Counted from the first letter of the stretch, positions 38,218-46,949 are shown. The stretch: 64,000 nucleotides of DNA from Synechococcus sp. MU1617 (GCF_020514235.1 NZ_VTLB01000002.1:1-64000), one strand, 5' to 3'. Numbers and translations are program-made. Notes: generated from the sequence alone by a model not told the origin.

Positions 38218-39474
38218 TCAGAGCTGATCCCCCAGCTTCTCCGCCACGGTGTTGACGTCCTTATCGCCGCGGCCGGAGCAGTTGATCACCACTTCCGTGC
38301 CATCGGCCAGGGTGGGGCAAAGCTGCTCAAGCCAGGCGAAGGCATGGGCGGTTTCCAGGGCCGGAATGATGCCCTCAAGCTCACTCACGAGCCGCAGAGC
38401 ATCGAGGGCCTGTTGATCGGTGACTGCGGCGTACTCAGCACGCCCGATCTCCCGCAGGTAGCTGTGCTCCGGACCCACCCCGGGGTAATCAAGACCTGCA
38501 CTGATGGAGTGGGCCTCCATCACCTGACCATCGCCGTCCTGCAGCAGCAGGCTCATGGCGCCATGCAGAACACCGGCACGACCCTCGGTGATCGTCGCGG
38601 CATGGCGCCCGGTGGCCACACCATCACCAGCGGCCTCAACACCGATCAGACGCACAGACGTGTCCTGAACAAAGGGATGGAACAGGCCCATGGCATTGGA
38701 GCCACCGCCAACGCAGGCCATCAGCACGTCGGGCAGCCGACCGAAGGCCTCCTGACACTGCTGCTTGGACTCTTCTCCGATCACGGCATGGAAATCCCGC
38801 ACCAACATCGGATAGGGGTGCGGACCCGCAACGGATCCCAGGATGTAGTGGGTGGACTCAACATTGGTCACCCAGTCGCGGATGGCTTCACTGGTGGCGT
38901 CCTTGAGGGTGGCGGTGCCGGCCGTCACCGGTTGCACCGTGGCGCCCAGCAGGCGCATGCGGAACACATTGAGGGCCTGACGGCGCATGTCTTCCGCGCC
39001 CATATAGATCACGCACTCCAAACCGAAGCGGGCACAGACCGTGGCCGTGGCAACGCCATGCTGCCCCGCACCGGTTTCGGCAATGATCCTCTTCTTGCCC
39101 ATGCGCAGCGCCAGCAGGGCCTGCCCCAGGGCATTGTTGATCTTGTGGGCACCGGTGTGGTTGAGGTCTTCCCGCTTCAGCCAGATGCGGGGGCCACCGT
39201 CGGCGCGGCGGTAATGGGCGGTGAGACGCTCGGCCTCATACAAGGGTGTCGCCCGGCCGACGTAGTTCTTGAGCAGGCGATTGAGCTCAGCAGTGAAGGC
39301 GGGATCATTCCAGGCCTGGGCGGCGGCTTGCTCCAGTTCCGCCAACGCCGGCATCAGGGTCTCGGGCACGTACTGGCCGCCGAAACGTCCAAAGCGACCG
39401 TGGGCTCCGGGGCGCACCGCTGGCTGCAGGCTTGAGGGATCCGGAGTGCTGGCGTTGGGGAGGGTGCTGGTCAC
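38218..39474 (-). CDS. trpB: Tryptophan synthase beta chain
   Basis: A 418-residue PLP enzyme joining indole and serine. The PLP Lys is in [30 protein letters not shown] and [15 protein letters not shown] bind the phosphate. It begins with a 20-residue Pro/Ser-rich piece before [15 protein letters not shown]. No trpA is adjacent. It ends 10 bp from the convergent hrcA. Confidence 0.96.
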   Translation of the reverse strand: MTSTLPNASTPDPSSLQPAVRPGAHGRFGRFGGQYVPETLMPALAELEQAAAQAWNDPAFTAELNRLLKNYVGRATPLYEAERLTAHYRRADGGPRIWLKREDLNHTGAHKINNALGQALLALRMGKKRIIAETGAGQHGVATATVCARFGLECVIYMGAEDMRRQALNVFRMRLLGATVQPVTAGTATLKDATSEAIRDWVTNVESTHYILGSVAGPHPYPMLVRDFHAVIGEESKQQCQEAFGRLPDVLMACVGGGSNAMGLFHPFVQDTSVRLIGVEAAGDGVATGRHAATITEGRAGVLHGAMSLLLQDGDGQVMEAHSISAGLDYPGVGPEHSYLREIGRAEYAAVTDQQALDALRLVSELEGIIPALETAHAFAWLEQLCPTLADGTEVVINCSGRGDKDVNTVAEKLGDQL

Positions 39475-39574
39475 GGATCCACGGCGGAGCGTCGGGCCAG
39501 CGTAATCAGGCGGTCACGCCATGGGGCGCCCCATGGGCGGTCATCGACAATGCAACCCGGTTGCGAGGGGATGG

Positions 39575-39901
39575 ATGCCGAAGGGAGGTTGGCAGGAATT
39601 CAGCAGTGCCGAGAGCCTGCAGCGACCGAGCGGGGCTGCGGCGGAGCCCACAGCCAAGGCGCAGCAAATGGTGCGGGTGCAGCCCACCCGCGGTGGAAAA
39701 GGTGGCAAAACCGTGACGGTGATCCGTGGCCTAGAGCTGGATGCTGCGGGATTCAAGGCGCTGCTGAAGAAGCTCAAAACACGCATCGGCAGTGGCGGCA
39801 CCGCCAAGGACGGCGTGATCGAACTGCAAGGAGATCAGGTGGATCTGACGCTCGAGCTGCTCAGCAAGGAGGGATATCGGCCGAAACGGGCTGGGGGTTA
39901 A
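39575..39901 (+). CDS. SUI1/YciH-type translation factor
   Basis: A 108-residue protein. The C-terminal SUI1 domain has GKTVTVIRGLELDAAGFKAL and IELQGDQVDLTLELLSKEG. The bacterial homologue YciH affects initiation fidelity. The ATG at 39575 (P-K-G-G-W-Q-E-F) is chosen; upstream residues are encoded by G/C-rich non-conserved DNA. It precedes cysC by 31 bp and is divergent from trpB. Confidence 0.88.
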   Translation: MPKGGWQEFSSAESLQRPSGAAAEPTAKAQQMVRVQPTRGGKGGKTVTVIRGLELDAAGFKALLKKLKTRIGSGGTAKDGVIELQGDQVDLTLELLSKEGYRPKRAGG

Positions 39902-39932
39902 GGGAGAATGGCCGCCACTTCATGTCGTGGCC

Positions 39933-40577
39933 ATGACCGCCAGCCCCACCTACGGAGAACTCACTAACAAGGGTGCCTCCACCAACATCGCCTGGCATGA
40001 GGCCTCCGTGGGCCGCGACGAGCGCTCGAAGCAGCGCGGTCACCGCAGCACCATTCTTTGGTTCACCGGACTGTCCGGCTCCGGCAAGAGCACCCTGGCC
40101 AATGCCGTCAACGCGGCACTGTTTGAGCGGGGACTCGCCACCTATGTGCTGGATGGGGACAACATCCGCCACGGCCTTTGCAAAGACCTGGGCTTCTCCG
40201 ATGCCGACCGTGAGGAGAACATCCGCCGCATCGGTGAAGTGGCCAAGCTGTTCCTGGATGCGGGCGTAATCGTGCTGACCGCCTTTGTGTCCCCCTTCCG
40301 TGCTGATCGAGACAAGGCCCGCGGCCTGGTGGAGGACGGCGACTTCCTCGAGGTGTTCTGCGCCGCTGATCTCGAGGTCTGCGAATCCCGCGATCCCAAG
40401 GGCCTTTACGCCAAAGCACGGGCAGGGCAAATCAAGGAATTCACTGGCATCTCCAGCCCCTATGAAGCGCCGGAAACGCCCGAACTGAAGATCGACACCG
40501 GCAAGCAGGATCTGGCCGACTCCGTGGAGCTGGTGATCAAAGCGCTCCAGGAGCGTGGGGTGATTCCGGCGGCCTGA
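39933..40577 (+). CDS. cysC: Adenylylsulfate kinase
   Basis: A 214-residue APS kinase making PAPS. The P-loop is FTGLSGSGKST, the substrate motif YVLDGDNIRHGLCKDLGFSD, and the lid region includes SPFRADRD. An N-terminal extension of about 35 residues precedes the domain. The last 41 bp overlap the convergent AI-2E family gene. Its terminator lies beyond, inside that gene. Confidence 0.94.
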   Translation: MTASPTYGELTNKGASTNIAWHEASVGRDERSKQRGHRSTILWFTGLSGSGKSTLANAVNAALFERGLATYVLDGDNIRHGLCKDLGFSDADREENIRRIGEVAKLFLDAGVIVLTAFVSPFRADRDKARGLVEDGDFLEVFCAADLEVCESRDPKGLYAKARAGQIKEFTGISSPYEAPETPELKIDTGKQDLADSVELVIKALQERGVIPAA

Positions 40578-41622
40578 GTTCGCCGTCGCCAGCCCTGGCG
40601 GCATCCGCCAGGGTTTTTATGCAACTGGCCACCGGCACCGCCAACAGCAGTCCCAACAGATCCCCCACGCCATAGATCGCGCCCACCCGGGCGCCAATGG
40701 GCAAGGCAATCAGCAACCAGGCCGGTTGCAAACCCACGATGCTGCCCATCAGTCGCGGTTGGATCACCTGATCGACGATCTGACCGACGACTATCGCCGC
40801 GGCGAGCAGCTCAAGGCCTGTGCGCGGATCCTGCAGCCCCAGCACGGCACTCACGGAAACAATTGTGATCGCACTGGCGTAGGGAATCAGCGTTGTGAAG
40901 CCGATCAGCACGGCGAACAACACGCCATAGGGAATCTCCAGCACGGTGAACACCACCAGTTGTCCAGCGCTGAGGATCAGGGCCAACACCACCTGGCCTG
41001 CGAAGTAGCCGCGGAATGTGCGATCCAGTGTCGAGCCCACCAGTCCACGCCAGCGTGGCGGCAACCACTGGAGCAGGCCCGCGGCGATCGGATCCGCCCC
41101 CAGCAGCAGAAACACCGCCAGCACCAGCACGATCACCACATTGATCGTGGTGCCCACCGTTGCCCCCAACAGGCCCAACAGGCGCTGGCTCAGCTGCGTG
41201 GCCAGCCGACTGAACTGGGCTACCAGATCACTGCTGAGATCAGCGAAATCGGCGGGCAGGCCATGGTCAAGCGCCCAGAGCTGACCTCGATCGATCCACT
41301 GCTCTGCCGCCGTGAGCAGAGACGGCGAAGCACTGATCAATTGGCTCAGCTGTTCAATCAAGAGAGGCACCAAGGCCACAGCCGCCCAGACCAGAAGCCC
41401 CAGGGTCACCAGAACCACGCTGACGATGGCCCAGGCCCGGGGAAGCCCCCGTTGCGCGAGCCAGCGGCAGGGCAGGTCCAACAAAAAGGCAATCAAAGCC
41501 GCGGTGAGGAACAGCCCAGGAAACGGCGCGAACTGGATCAGCAAACGCTTCAGCACAAAGGCGTTCAAGCCCAGCACCGGCAGCAGAAGACCGAGTCGCA
41601 ACCAGGCCGGCCAGGGCGTCAT
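40537..41622 (-). CDS. AI-2E family transporter (PerM/YdiK-like)
   Basis: A 361-residue membrane protein with about seven helices. The last conserved part has ALLIGFTTLIPYASA-like pattern (LIGFTTLIPYASAITI) and IVDQVIQPRLMGSIVGLQP. This is the AI-2E/PerM family, which exports small molecules or ions of mostly unknown identity. ATG 41620-41622 is the start; a TTG just before it is also open. The start codon lies inside a hairpin. The C-terminus is encoded over the cysC terminator. Confidence 0.9.
   Translation of the reverse strand: MTPWPAWLRLGLLLPVLGLNAFVLKRLLIQFAPFPGLFLTAALIAFLLDLPCRWLAQRGLPRAWAIVSVVLVTLGLLVWAAVALVPLLIEQLSQLISASPSLLTAAEQWIDRGQLWALDHGLPADFADLSSDLVAQFSRLATQLSQRLLGLLGATVGTTINVVIVLVLAVFLLLGADPIAAGLLQWLPPRWRGLVGSTLDRTFRGYFAGQVVLALILSAGQLVVFTVLEIPYGVLFAVLIGFTTLIPYASAITIVSVSAVLGLQDPRTGLELLAAAIVVGQIVDQVIQPRLMGSIVGLQPAWLLIALPIGARVGAIYGVGDLLGLLLAVPVASCIKTLADAARAGDGELRPPESPHAPGAL
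40593..40618 (+). terminator. cysC terminator inside the convergent transporter gene
   Basis: CCCTGGCGG (40593-40601) and CCGCCAGGG (40605-40613) form a perfect 9-bp stem with a CAT loop, followed by TTTTT. It terminates rightward transcription 16 bp after the cysC stop. The same bases encode K-T-L-A-D-A-A-R-A on the minus strand. Confidence 0.93.
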
Positions 41623-41636
41623 CAAAACGATGACGC
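41616..41636 (-). promoter_or_regulatory. Hairpin occluding the AI-2E transporter start codon
   Basis: On the minus strand GCGTCATC pairs perfectly with GATGACGC around a five-base GTTTT loop. The ATG start (41620-41622) is within the 3' arm. No purine-rich ribosome site is visible just upstream. A folded leader would hide the start codon, possibly making translation depend on the upstream gene. The structure is seen; control is inferred. Confidence 0.5.
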
Positions 41637-41643
41637 GAATCGA

Positions 41644-42273
41644 TCAGTGCTGCTCAAGGGAGGCCGGCTTGGAAGCGGAACTGACGTAATGGCACCAAAA
41701 ACTGAGCCAAGCGGCAATCCCGAGGAACTTGAAACCCTCCTCAAAGATCTGCACCGTCTCGTAGGAATTCGGCCACAGTCCCTGAAGGGCATCGGTCAGA
41801 ACCGACAGGCCCAACAACACCACCGAAACCAGGAAGGTGTCGCCACCGAAGCGCCGTAGGGGGCCACGGAAGCGGAACAACAGCAGCCCGGTGAAGAAGG
41901 CGTAGGTGATGTAGAGGAAGGCCTCGCCGAGGTAGCGATCATGCACAAGGAACATGTCGTCTAGGCAGAGCCAAAGCGAGAAACCACCCCCACAGAAGGC
42001 GAATTGGCGGTTCAGAACGGAGCCCTGGATCTGCCGGGTGGACGCCGCAAACAAGGCAATGGCAGCCGCCGCCATCCAAAGCAGATAGCCCACGCTGGAG
42101 AGGAAACCTTCCCCTAAAGGCGCCTTGCAGGACTGGGCCAAATCCTTCAACACCATCTTGGCGCTGATGCCCTCTGAGGCGCTCCAGACCAGGGCGACCG
42201 CATAGACGAAGGCCGCCGGCACCACCGCCCACAGCAGCGTGGAACGCAGGGTGGAACGAACGGGAACACTCAT
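41644..42273 (-). CDS. Unknown membrane protein, five to six helices
   Basis: A 209-residue protein that I do not recognise. Hydrophobic helices lie at about 11-30, 58-77, 92-106, 117-134 and 145-163, with another near the C-terminus. Between them is WLCLDDMFLVHD, and later IFEEGFKFLGIAAW. The paired Asp, His and Glu residues at helix ends could bind a metal. It overlaps the purE stop by 4 bp (ATGA) and precedes the AI-2E gene, suggesting a three-gene operon. Confidence 0.75.
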   Translation of the reverse strand: MSVPVRSTLRSTLLWAVVPAAFVYAVALVWSASEGISAKMVLKDLAQSCKAPLGEGFLSSVGYLLWMAAAAIALFAASTRQIQGSVLNRQFAFCGGGFSLWLCLDDMFLVHDRYLGEAFLYITYAFFTGLLLFRFRGPLRRFGGDTFLVSVVLLGLSVLTDALQGLWPNSYETVQIFEEGFKFLGIAAWLSFWCHYVSSASKPASLEQH

Positions 42274-42824
42274 GAATCCATCTGAGAGAGGTAATCCGTG
42301 CTGCCCAGATCAACCAGGCGCGCATCCTTGGCCACCACAGCATCGTGAAGGCTGCTGCGATAGTCCTCGAGTTTCTGGGCCAAGCCAGCATCGGCCACCG
42401 AAAGGATCTGGGCCGCCAACAAGCCAGCGTTGAGGCCCCCACCGATGGCGACGGTGGCCACCGGAATCCCCCCCGGCATCTGCACGATCGAGTGGAGGGA
42501 ATCGACCCCGGACAGCGCCTGGCTTTTCACCGGCACGCCGATCACGGGCAGCGTGGTGAGGGCCGCCACCATGCCGGGGAGATGGGCCGCCCCACCGGCA
42601 CCGGCGACGATCACCCCAAATCCCTGATCCCGGGCCGCTTGAGCGAAGTTCACCATCTCCAAAGGGGTGCGGTGGGCCGAGAGCACCCGAACCTCCACCT
42701 CCACTCCCAGCTCGCGCAGGATGGCGGCAGCGGGTTCCATGGTGGGCAAGTCAGAGTCACTTCCCATCACAACGGCAACTCGAGGGAGCACTGGCAGCAC
42801 AACGCAGAGGGGCAAGACTGCCAT
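42270..42824 (-). CDS. purE: N5-carboxyaminoimidazole ribonucleotide mutase
   Basis: A purine synthesis enzyme (184 residues from the ATG at 42822-42824). It has [24 protein letters not shown] with the catalytic His, and [13 protein letters not shown]. The first 14 residues are hydrophobic and atypical; an in-frame GTG at 42789-42791 would give the usual N-terminus (L-P-R-V-A-V-V). It is divergent from nagA with an 11-bp spacer. Confidence 0.95.
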   Translation of the reverse strand: MAVLPLCVVLPVLPRVAVVMGSDSDLPTMEPAAAILRELGVEVEVRVLSAHRTPLEMVNFAQAARDQGFGVIVAGAGGAAHLPGMVAALTTLPVIGVPVKSQALSGVDSLHSIVQMPGGIPVATVAIGGGLNAGLLAAQILSVADAGLAQKLEDYRSSLHDAVVAKDARLVDLGSTDYLSQMDS

Positions 42825-42835
42825 CGTCTCCCTCC

Positions 42836-44011
42836 ATGGCTGCCGCGGCCAGTGTTGCGTTGATGCACCGGATCACCAACGTTCGTTTGCCGGTTCCCCT
42901 GCCTGGGGACGGAGACCAGCGCTACGGCGTCGACCTCGACGACCAGGGGCTGATCTGCCGCATCGATGCGATGGGCGCTGAGGCTCCACATACGGATGAG
43001 GACTGGAACGGCGACTGGCTCAGCCCCCGGGGTGTTGACCTGCAGATCAACGGCGGGCTGGGGCTGGCCTTCCCGGAACTGAGTGCGGCGGATCTACCCC
43101 GGCTGGAGGAATTGCTCGAGCTGTTGTGGCGCGATGGGGTCGAAGCGATCGCACCAACCCTGGTGACCTGCGGCATCGCACCGCTGCGCCAGGCCCTGGC
43201 CGTGCTGCGACAGGCCCGACAACAGCACCATCGAGGCCGTTGCCGGCTGCTGGGGGCCCATCTGGAGGGTCCCTTTCTGGCGGAGGCCCGCCGCGGTGCC
43301 CATCCCCGTGAACACCTGGCCAGCCCCAGCCTGAAAGCCCTGAACGAACGGATCGGTGGGTTCGAAACGGAGATTGCCCTGGTCACCCTGGCCCCCGAAC
43401 TGGACGGGGCCGCTGCGGTGATCGGGCGTCTGCGGGAGCTGGGCATCGGCGTGGCCCTCGGCCACAGCGCCGCCACTGCAGAACAGGCCAGCGCAGGTTT
43501 CGATCAAGGGGTTGGCATGCTCACCCACGCTTTCAATGCCATGCCGGGCTTGCACCACAGAGCACCGGGGCCGCTGGGGGAAGCCTGCCGGCGCGGAGGG
43601 ATTGCCCTGGGGCTGATCGCCGATGGCGTGCACGTCCACCCAACGATGGCGGTGCTGTTGCAACAGCTGGCGCCGGAGCAAACGGTGCTGGTGAGTGATG
43701 CGCTGGCTCCCTACGGCCTGGCCGACGGGGAGCACCGCTGGGACGAGCGGGTATTGGTGGTGGAGAACAGCACCTGCCGCCTCGAGGACGGCACCCTGGC
43801 GGGGGTGACCCTGCCGCAACTCGAGGGGGTGAAGCGGCTGGCCCGCTGGAGTAACGGCCCCAGTGCTGCGATCTGGAGCGCCACGGTGGCGCCGAGGCGG
43901 GTGATCGGCGATGCAACGGGGTGCATAGACGCCTTGATGGGACGGCCACTGACGCAGCTGCTGCGCTGGCGCCAGGACAACGGTGAGCTGCACTGGGCCT
44001 GCGCTGCTTAG
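42836..44011 (+). CDS. nagA: N-acetylglucosamine-6-phosphate deacetylase
   Basis: A 391-residue metal-dependent amidohydrolase. Metal ligands lie in LGAHLEGPFLAEARRGAHP, GHSAATAEQ and LTHAFNAMPGLHHRAPG; the catalytic Asp is in VLVSDALAPYG. It deacetylates GlcNAc-6-P in amino-sugar recycling. ATG 42836 and ATG 42863 are both possible; the conserved part starts at I-T-N-V-R-L. No nagB is adjacent. Confidence 0.92.
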   Translation: MAAAASVALMHRITNVRLPVPLPGDGDQRYGVDLDDQGLICRIDAMGAEAPHTDEDWNGDWLSPRGVDLQINGGLGLAFPELSAADLPRLEELLELLWRDGVEAIAPTLVTCGIAPLRQALAVLRQARQQHHRGRCRLLGAHLEGPFLAEARRGAHPREHLASPSLKALNERIGGFETEIALVTLAPELDGAAAVIGRLRELGIGVALGHSAATAEQASAGFDQGVGMLTHAFNAMPGLHHRAPGPLGEACRRGGIALGLIADGVHVHPTMAVLLQQLAPEQTVLVSDALAPYGLADGEHRWDERVLVVENSTCRLEDGTLAGVTLPQLEGVKRLARWSNGPSAAIWSATVAPRRVIGDATGCIDALMGRPLTQLLRWRQDNGELHWACAA

Positions 44012-44038
44012 GATCCCGCCGACGCAAACCCTTCCGCC

Positions 44039-44752
44039 ATGGCCCCCGATCAGCTGCTGGAGCAGAAACAGGCCGAGAAGAAGGAGGTGAAGGGCTACTT
44101 CGAAACCACGGGCTTCGACCGCTGGAACCGCATCTACAGCGACAGCGACGACGTGAACAAGGTGCAGCGCAACATCCGCATCGGTCACCAGAAAACCGTT
44201 GATGAAGTGCTGGCCTGGATCAAGGAAAGCGGTGAACTCAGCCAGGCGAGCTTCTGCGATGCCGGCTGCGGTGTGGGCAGCCTGAGCCTGCCGCTGGCGG
44301 CCATGGGGGCTGGATCCATCAACGCCAGCGACATTTCCGAGGCCATGGCCCAGGAAGCGGAGCGCCGGGCCCGCGAGGCCGGTCTCGACATGGCCAAGCT
44401 GAACTTCTTCGCCAGCGACCTGGAAAGTCTGAGCGGTTCCTTCCACACGGTGTGCTGCCTGGATGTGTTCATCCACTACCCCCAGCAACCGGCCGAGGAG
44501 ATGGTGAAACACCTCTGCAGCCTCACCGAAGAGCGACTGATCGTGAGCTTTGCGCCCTACACCCCGCTGCTGGCGCTGCTGAAGGGCATCGGCCAGCTGT
44601 TCCCCGGCCCCAGCAAAACCACCCGGGCTTACACGCTCAAGGAAGACGGCATCGTGAAAGCAGCGGAAGCCTGCGGCTTCAAGCTGGTGCGCCGCAGCCT
44701 GAACAAGGCCCCCTTCTACTTCTCGCGGCTGATTGAGTTCCGCAAGGCCTGA
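44039..44752 (+). CDS. chlM: Magnesium-protoporphyrin IX methyltransferase
   Basis: A 237-residue SAM-dependent enzyme of chlorophyll synthesis. The N-terminal VKGYFETTGFDRWNRIYS and the SAM loop DAGCGVGSLSLPLA are typical, as is DVFIHYP. It methylates the C13 propionate of Mg-protoporphyrin. The stop directly precedes an 18-bp inverted repeat, and the last 37 bp overlap the convergent RluA-like gene. Confidence 0.96.
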   Translation: MAPDQLLEQKQAEKKEVKGYFETTGFDRWNRIYSDSDDVNKVQRNIRIGHQKTVDEVLAWIKESGELSQASFCDAGCGVGSLSLPLAAMGAGSINASDISEAMAQEAERRAREAGLDMAKLNFFASDLESLSGSFHTVCCLDVFIHYPQQPAEEMVKHLCSLTEERLIVSFAPYTPLLALLKGIGQLFPGPSKTTRAYTLKEDGIVKAAEACGFKLVRRSLNKAPFYFSRLIEFRKA

Positions 44753-45663
44753 TCTCCCTCACTTGGGGGATCCACCTGGAGTGTTGTCTCCCCCAAGTGA
44801 GGGAGACCCGAAAGCCGCCAGGCGTGCAGCCGGTAGCCGCCATCCCCTGGGGTTGCTGTTGCTGCGATCTCGCGATTGCGGAGATAAAGCGGATCCCCCA
44901 GCAGCGGACTGCCCAGCTGCGCCAGGTGGATGCGGATCTGATGAGGCCGGCCGGTGGTGATCGTCACCTGCAAGCGATCACCCTCAGCCGTGCGCTCCAA
45001 CAGCTGCAGCTGGGAGTGGGCTGAGAGCCGTTTGCGGATCGGGGCATCGTGGAGCGGTTCCGGCCCCCAGATCCAGCCCAAGAGCGGGTGCGGCCGTTCC
45101 ACCACATCACTGTCCAGCGTCAAACACTGCCCCAACTCCAACCCCGGCACCCGCTGGCTCCAGGCCTGATACACCTTGCGGCAACCGCCGTCGGGCCGGA
45201 ATTGCTTCGACCAAAGGGCGCGGGTCTGCGGCGTGCGGGCACACACCTGCAGGCCGGAGGTGAACCGTCCCAAGCGGTGCACCGGCCGCGCACCGGTGGG
45301 TTCAAGCAGGGCCGTGAGCGTGTGGCGCAGAAAACCACCACCAGGCATCACCGGCAAGCCGGAGGGCTTGTTGATCACCAACAGGTCGCCGTCATCGTGG
45401 ATCGTCTCCCATTGATCGGGGATGGCCTCCTCCAGCCAGGGCGGACGTCGCCAAGAGAGGGTTTCACCGCCCTGCAGCACTCGATCGCCGGTGAGCAGCG
45501 CTCCGTTCCAATCCAGCTCACCAGCGGCGATTCGCTGCTGCCACACCAACCCATCGGAGTGGCGATAGCGATCCGCCAGCCAATCGCTCACTAAGGTGCC
45601 GGCATCGGCCAACGGCACCTTGTCGCGATAGGTCCAGCCGTCGTTCAGCGCAGCCGGCTTCAA
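44716..45663 (-). CDS. RluA-like pseudouridine synthase with HRLG in place of HRLD
   Basis: A 315-residue protein with an RluA fold: LLVINKPSGLPVMPGGG, then the motif around residue 129, then GRPHQIRIHLAQLGSPLLGDPLY. In RluA-family enzymes the motif reads H-R-L-D-x-x-T-S-G with the catalytic Asp. Here it reads HRLGRFTSGL, so the Asp is replaced by Gly132. It may be inactive, use another residue, or belong to a variant subfamily. An N-terminal S4-like region (residues 20-70) is present. The start is TTG 45661-45663, overlapping the upstream regulator stop. Confidence 0.88.
   Translation of the reverse strand: MKPAALNDGWTYRDKVPLADAGTLVSDWLADRYRHSDGLVWQQRIAAGELDWNGALLTGDRVLQGGETLSWRRPPWLEEAIPDQWETIHDDGDLLVINKPSGLPVMPGGGFLRHTLTALLEPTGARPVHRLGRFTSGLQVCARTPQTRALWSKQFRPDGGCRKVYQAWSQRVPGLELGQCLTLDSDVVERPHPLLGWIWGPEPLHDAPIRKRLSAHSQLQLLERTAEGDRLQVTITTGRPHQIRIHLAQLGSPLLGDPLYLRNREIAATATPGDGGYRLHAWRLSGLPHLGETTLQVDPPSEGDQALRNSISREK
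44753..44806. terminator. Perfect 18-bp inverted repeat after chlM, inside the rluA-like gene
   Basis: TCTCCCTCACTTGGGGGA (44753-44770) is the exact reverse complement of 44789-44806, with an 18-base loop. It starts right after the chlM stop. On the minus strand it encodes L-P-H-L-G-E and P-P-S-E-G-D near the RluA-like C-terminus. No T-run follows. It may be a bidirectional terminator or 3'-end stabiliser. Its exactness suggests selection or recent duplication. Confidence 0.65.
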
Positions 45664-46397
45664 GTCACCAGACGGTGCTCCAGGGCGTAACGCACCAGTT
45701 CCGTGCGGCTGGAGGTACCCGTCTTGTTGAACAGGCGGCTCACGTACTTCTCGACATTGCGGATCGAGGTCTCCAGCTGACGGGCAATCTCCTTGTTCAT
45801 CAGGCCCTCAGCCACCAGCTGCAGCACACTCGCCTCCCGCGGCGTGAAGCTGTGCACCACGGGCTCTGTGGAGGGCAGCGCTTCCGCCTGGGCGAGCAGC
45901 GAGCGGATCTCAGTGATCTGCTTGGCCATCTGGCCCATATCGGTATCCGCGAAGCGCGCTGCTTCCTGCAGCAGCCGTTGCTGGCGCTGGGCCACATTGC
46001 GCACCCGCGCCACCAGCTCATCGGGGTCGAAAGGCTTGGGGATGTAGTCATCCACCCCGGCCAGATAACCCTGGGTGCGGTCAGCCGTCATGCCCTTAGC
46101 GGTTAGGAAGATCACCGGAGTGCCGCCGAGCCGTTCATCGGCGCGCAGCTTCTGCAGCAGGCCATAGCCATCCAGCCGCGGCATCATCACGTCGCTGATC
46201 ACCACATCCGGCAACATCTGCTGAGCCTTGCTGAACCCCTCTTCCCCATCAACCGCGGTGGTCACATCAAAGCCTTCATCTTCCAGGTAGGCCTGCACCG
46301 CCGTGCGCAGACCGGGCTCGTCGTCCACCAGCAACAGGCGCGGGGCGGGCGCCGCGGCCTCTACGGGTTCAGCGGTGGGAGTAGGCGCGTCGCTCAT
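45660..46397 (-). CDS. NarL/LuxR-type response regulator (Ycf29-like)
   Basis: A 245-residue regulator. A 20-residue Ala/Pro-rich start is followed by a receiver domain with LLLVDDEPGLR, the phospho-acceptor Asp in VVISDVMMPRLDGYG, and Lys in DDYIPKPFDPDEL. A helical linker leads to a LuxR helix-turn-helix (FTPREASVLQLVAEGLMNKE). It resembles Ycf29/NarL-type cyanobacterial regulators. No kinase is adjacent, and target genes are unknown. It overlaps the RluA-like gene by 4 bp. Confidence 0.9.
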   Translation of the reverse strand: MSDAPTPTAEPVEAAAPAPRLLLVDDEPGLRTAVQAYLEDEGFDVTTAVDGEEGFSKAQQMLPDVVISDVMMPRLDGYGLLQKLRADERLGGTPVIFLTAKGMTADRTQGYLAGVDDYIPKPFDPDELVARVRNVAQRQQRLLQEAARFADTDMGQMAKQITEIRSLLAQAEALPSTEPVVHSFTPREASVLQLVAEGLMNKEIARQLETSIRNVEKYVSRLFNKTGTSSRTELVRYALEHRLVT

Positions 46398-46436
46398 GAC
46401 CGGAATCGCTCTTGTCGCAATGTATGGAGCGCACGC

Positions 46437-46949
46437 TCAACGGGCCAGTGCGGGTAACTGCTCCTGCTGTTCGGGGATCAGGGTCGAAAAGCCCAGATCC
46501 AGGGCCTTTTGGCGCAACGTGGCAGGGTCGGTTCCCGCCACCTCCGGCACGCAGGCCGCCCACCACACCAGGTGATCTTCCCGGTTGACATCGGTGATCG
46601 GACCGCCGGGATTGAGGGTGCGCACGTAAACCGCCATCGGGGTGCGTTTCACCCGCACAGGCTTGATGGTGGAGCAGTTGACGCTCTCGACATAGACGTT
46701 CAGATCCGACGCCGACTCCTCCCACAAGCTGTAGCTGCGGGTATCGGGATTCGACGAGGCTGGCTTGACCCCATAAATCCCGATCGAGAGGGTGCCGACA
46801 GGGGCCGGGCGTTCGATCAGCACCTTGAGATCAGCTGGCCGCGATTGCCGCATCTGCTCCAGCACCTGCTCACGATCAAAACCACTCACGGGCTGCGCCC
46901 AGATCAACCCCCCCAAGCCCAGCAGAGCCATCGGCGTTCGCAGACCCAT
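46437..46949 (-). CDS. Secreted protein of unknown function
   Basis: A 170-residue protein from ATG 46947-46949 with a signal peptide (LRTPMALLGLGGLIWAQPVSG). The mature part has strands such as TLSIGIYGVKP, SYSLWEESASDLNVYVES and TPMAVYVRTLNPGGPI, and two Cys (VNCSTI, AACVPE) that could form a disulfide. Not recognised. It is divergent from the NifS-like gene, with only 53 bp between starts. Confidence 0.75.
   Translation of the reverse strand: MGLRTPMALLGLGGLIWAQPVSGFDREQVLEQMRQSRPADLKVLIERPAPVGTLSIGIYGVKPASSNPDTRSYSLWEESASDLNVYVESVNCSTIKPVRVKRTPMAVYVRTLNPGGPITDVNREDHLVWWAACVPEVAGTDPATLRQKALDLGFSTLIPEQQEQLPALAR

Noticed and set aside
37234-39574. CIRCE operator near hrcA
   Set aside because: No TTAGCACTC-N9-GAGTGCTAA inverted repeat is present; autoregulation is not supported.
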